This document shows, piece after piece, positions 60,736 to 64,000 of a stretch of DNA of 64,000 bases. The notes beneath the pieces are model-generated. The model searched no databases. It was not told the DNA's origin and saw only the letters and a program-made list of their open reading frames with translations. Every line of letters begins with the position of its first letter. Positions within the stretch are counted from its first letter, which is position 1. The translations under genes were made by a program, and so were the position numbers. The DNA comes from Musa acuminata AAA Group (taxonomy: Eukaryota; Streptophyta; Magnoliopsida; Zingiberales; Musaceae): the NCBI RefSeq assembly GCF_036884655.1, contig NC_088357.1:10817501-10881500 (forward strand), in the 5' to 3' direction.

Positions 60736-63700
60736 ATGCCTTTAACCCAACAACAAAAGAGAGATTTGGGGGCATATACTATGGCATCTAAAGAGGCAAT
60801 CAATGCTAAATTCGAAGCCTTGGAGGTGCGAATGGAGGATAAGATTCGGATGCTCTTTACCGAACTCAAATTGGGCCGACCACTAAGCCCGAAGAAATCA
60901 TATCAAGGAGAGAGCTTTGCCCAATCACACCAAGCCCGAATAGATGACTTCCAAGGGAGGGGAGGCTATATGACTGACCCCAACTATCCATGCATGAGAG
61001 TGGACTTCCCTAGATGGGAAGAAGGAGACCCGATTGGTTGGATCTCGCGCGCGGAGCGATATTTTCGGTACCACAAAACCGCGGATGTATCTATAGTGAA
61101 AATTGCAGCTATACATCTTGAAGGGGATGCTATACAGTGGTTTGACTGGTTTGAACATACTTAAGGAGTCCTTTCATGGCGACAATTCAAAGAAGGACTG
61201 CTGATTCGCTTCAGACCAACCGATTATGAGAATATTGACGAACAACTAGCAAAGATCCGACAAACCTCCACCATTCAGGAGTACCAAACCAGGTTTGAAA
61301 GGTTATCTAATAAAACTCGTGATTGATCTCAAAAACAGCTATTGAGGACCATCATTGAGGGCTTGAAGCCGGAGATCCGAGGAGAAGTTAAAGCGCGACA
61401 ACCGTATACACTTATGGCAGCCATCTCTTTCGCACGACATCAAGAGGAGCAATTGAACCATGAAGCTCGGAGGACTAGGGTCACTCCTCAACCAGTAATA
61501 TTGAAGCCCTCAGCCCCCCCTACTATCGACCAAGTCCCTACACCAAAGAGGTCAACAAGAGAAGAGCTTCGGGAGCGATATGCGAAGGGGTTATGTTGGC
61601 ATTGTGACGAGCCGTGGAGCCGTGAGCATCGTTGTAGTAAAGGGAGACTTCTTATGATTGAACCAATAGAAGAAGAGGTCATTGAACATCCAGAAGAGAG
61701 CCTTGAACATGAAGAAGAAGATGCAGAAGAAGAGCCACAACCGACTGAAGTTACGGTACATGCACTAGCCGGCTACTCAAACCCGCAAACGATAAAAGTT
61801 AGAGGCCTTCTCAAACAACAACCGATCACTGTTCTCATCGACACGGGCAGTTCTAATAACTTTCTAAATAGTAAGGTTACTATCCAGATAGCCTTACCTA
61901 TTGAGAATTGCAGCAGGTTTGACGTTAAGGTCGTCGACGGACGGATTTTTAATTGTGATCGTAGGCGCCCGCAGGAGAAACTATTGCTGCAGGACCAAGA
62001 GATAATTGCATATTTCTTCCTTCTCCCTCTTGATGATCATGAGGCCATGCTCATAATTAAATGGTTGACGACATTATGTGATATTTCTTGGAATTTTATG
62101 CAACTAATTATAAAACTTTACAGTAAGGAGAAACAGGTGATACTGAACGGGAAACGTGAGGGCGACATAACGACGATTTGCACACAACAAATGAAGAAGG
62201 TTTTGCATAAAGCATGCAGCGGCCTTTTGGTACAACTTGAGCAGCAAACTAAGGGAGAGCCAACAAAATTTGAAGATCCAAATCTACTTCCTTTGCTTGC
62301 TGAATTTTCAGATATATTTGACGAACCGTGCAACCTACCTCTTACCCGTCGGCATGATCATTGTATAACGATTCTTCCAGGCAAATCTGCAGCAAATGCT
62401 CAGCCATATCAGTATCCACATCTCCAGAAGGATGAAATAGAAAGGATTGTAAAAGAGATGCTCAAAACAGGAGTTATTCGACCATGTTGCAGCCCTTACT
62501 CTTCACCGGTGCTCCTCATACGAAAGAAGGATGGAATATGGCGATTATGTGTTGATTACCGAGCTCTCAATGGCATAACCATCAAGGATAAATACCCTAT
62601 TTCAGTAGTAGATGAGTTGCTAAGGGAGCACAAATCTTCACAAAGCTGGACCTTCGATCCGGGTATCATCAAATACGAGTATGCGAAGAAGACATACCGA
62701 AAACCACCTTTTGAACACACAACAACCACTATGAATTTTTGCTTTCTTCAAAAGAAGGTGGAATATCTTGGGCATATCATATCGGAGAAAGGTGTGGCAG
62801 TAGACCCCTTCAAAATTGGAGCAATGCAAAACTGGCTGACCCCGAGGAACATAAAATTGCTACATGGCTTTCTGGGTTTAACAGGCTACTACTGCAAGTT
62901 CGTGAAAAACTATGGAGAGATTAGTGCACCAGTTACTTCCTTACTGAAAAAAGATGTCTTCCAATGGTCTGACAGAGCCTCCGCTGCCTTCGACAAACTT
63001 AAGGCAGCCATGACGACGACGCCGGTGCTAACACTACCAGATTTCAACCGACCCTTCATTATTGAGGCCGACACATCTAGAGTCAGAATTGGAGTCATTC
63101 TCATGCAAGATGGTCGACCACTCGCATACACTAGCAAGGCATTATCTCCCTCCTATCAAAATAAGTCAACATATGATAAGGAGATGCTCGCCATTGTGCG
63201 CGCAGCAACGCGATGGAGACCCTACTTGATTGGTCGATGATTTCAAATTAAAACCGACCAAAAAAGCCTTAAGTACTTTTTGGAGTGAAAGATATCATCC
63301 CCTGAGCAGTAAAAATGGGTAACAAAACTTCTTAGATTTGATTATGAAACAACTTACAAAAAGGGGAAAGAGAATGTTCTTGCAGATGCGCTTTCGCAGC
63401 TACCCGAGCAAGCTGAAGTTTCGACCGTTTCACTTCCGACTAGCGACTTCCTTGAGGATATTAAGATAGAATGGCAGGAAGATTCAGAGACTAGTACGAT
63501 TATAAAAAAAAAAAAAAAATTGGAGGAAGCACCAAGCTCCGTGGCTCATTACAATTGGGACTCAAAAGAATTACACTATAAGGGATGCATTATGCTTGTG
63601 ACAAATTTTACTTGCATCTTCACAAGCAGATTTTGGACAAAGTTATTCCATATGCAGGGTATTAAATTGAAAAGGAGTATGGCATATCACCCACAAACCG

Positions 63701-63960
63701 ACGACCAAATAAAAGTTGTAAATAGGTGCTTGGAGATAGCCCAAAGCCACCCACCAAATATGACTACGCAAGGAGAACTCCAGACCCAACCAAGTGCTAT
63801 TATTGATCGGCGAATTGTGACTCAACGATGACAACCCACTACTGAAGTGCTAATACAGTGGGCGAACCTATTATCAAAAAATGCCACTTGGGAGAACTAT
63901 GACGACTTGAAGATCAAATTCCCAGAATTCAAGAATCGTCAGCCTCGAGGACAAGGCTGA
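60736..63960 (+). pseudogene. Gag-pol pseudogene of the chromovirus-like element
   Basis: Reading starts at the ATG at 60736. In-frame stops occur at 61162, 61324 and 63238, among others. Recognisable in order: gag (RVDFPRWEEGDPIGWISRAE and KPEIRGEVK), a zinc knuckle LCWHCDEPWSREHRC, an aspartic protease site VLIDTGSSNNF, the RT start PYSSPVLLIRKKDGIWRLC with DYRALNGITIKDKYPIS, RT connection and RNase H (FLGLTGYYCKFVKNYGEI, GRPLAYTSKALSPSYQNKST), and KGKENVLADALSQLP. A short piece of the integrase core (CIFTSRFWTKLF, MAYHPQTDDQ) and a chromodomain-like end (EVLIQWANLLSKNATWENYD) follow. The RT palm with its catalytic aspartates is deleted near 62630, and most of integrase is gone near 63500. 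Confidence 0.88.
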
Positions 63961-63977
63961 TTTGAAGAGGGCGGGTC

Positions 63978-64000
63978 TGTTAGGACTCTAGCTAGGAGAG
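63978..64000 (+). repeat. Start of the 3' LTR, truncated by the window edge
   Basis: The last 23 bp repeat the beginning of the 5' LTR at 59038 exactly (TGTTAGGACTCTAGC and on). Confidence 0.9.

Larger units (their letters stand above)
59038..64000 (+). mobile_element. Decayed chromovirus-like Ty3/Gypsy LTR retrotransposon (right end cut by the window)
   Basis: The 5' LTR is at 59038-59464, the primer site at 59467, a long leader runs to 60735, degenerate gag-pol follows to about 63960, then a purine-rich stretch (GAAGAGGGCGGG). The first 23 bp of the 3' LTR start at 63978 (TGTTAGGACTCTAGC, same as 59038). The pol order protease, RT, RNase H, integrase with a chromodomain-like tail defines Ty3/Gypsy. 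The element is non-functional: in-frame stops and missing RT and integrase segments. Confidence 0.9.

Overview
This window looks like nuclear DNA of a flowering plant, most likely a monocot. Genes are widely spaced and split by many introns, intergenic DNA is AT-rich, and LTR retrotransposons are frequent. One gene encodes an ALDH10 aldehyde dehydrogenase ending in the peroxisomal signal SKL. The style of the GC-rich Gypsy elements and of the small repeats made me think of the banana family (Musaceae), but nothing here proves it. I joined exons by eye from splice sites, phase and protein-family knowledge, and no alignment could be run.

Layout. 1-3500: remains of a Tat-type Ty3/Gypsy retrotransposon (gag, a truncated antisense ORF, a 58-bp minisatellite, a 23-G run and LTR-like DNA). 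4767-8354 (+): a nine-exon gene for a small, probably organelle-targeted membrane protein (DUF1279-like). 10015-17612 (+): a nine-exon plant O-fucosyltransferase-family (GT106) gene with two GC-AG introns. 18966-22573 (-): a seven-exon MOB1 gene, convergent with the previous one. 24570-26655: about 22 copies of a 94-bp AT-rich minisatellite. 26846-27475 (-): a single-exon germin-like protein. 28878-46356 (-): a 15-exon betaine/amino-aldehyde dehydrogenase (ALDH10) whose introns are swollen by nested repeats. 47496-54879 (-): a five-exon gene for a conserved plant protein of unknown function with one membrane segment. 59038-64000: a decayed chromovirus-like Gypsy element running off the right edge.

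The clearest repeat signal is a family of 160-240 bp elements rich in GGTACCG. Six insertions (one split by later insertions) have CA(A/G)GG-like ends and 8-bp target-site duplications, as in hAT-type MITEs. Five of the six lie in introns. The copy in ALDH10 intron 2 was later hit by a 4.56-kb non-coding LTR element and by a solo LTR of a related family. The genes are ordinary housekeeping, wall, signalling and stress genes and do not form a common pathway. I found no rRNA or tRNA gene and no CRISPR array.
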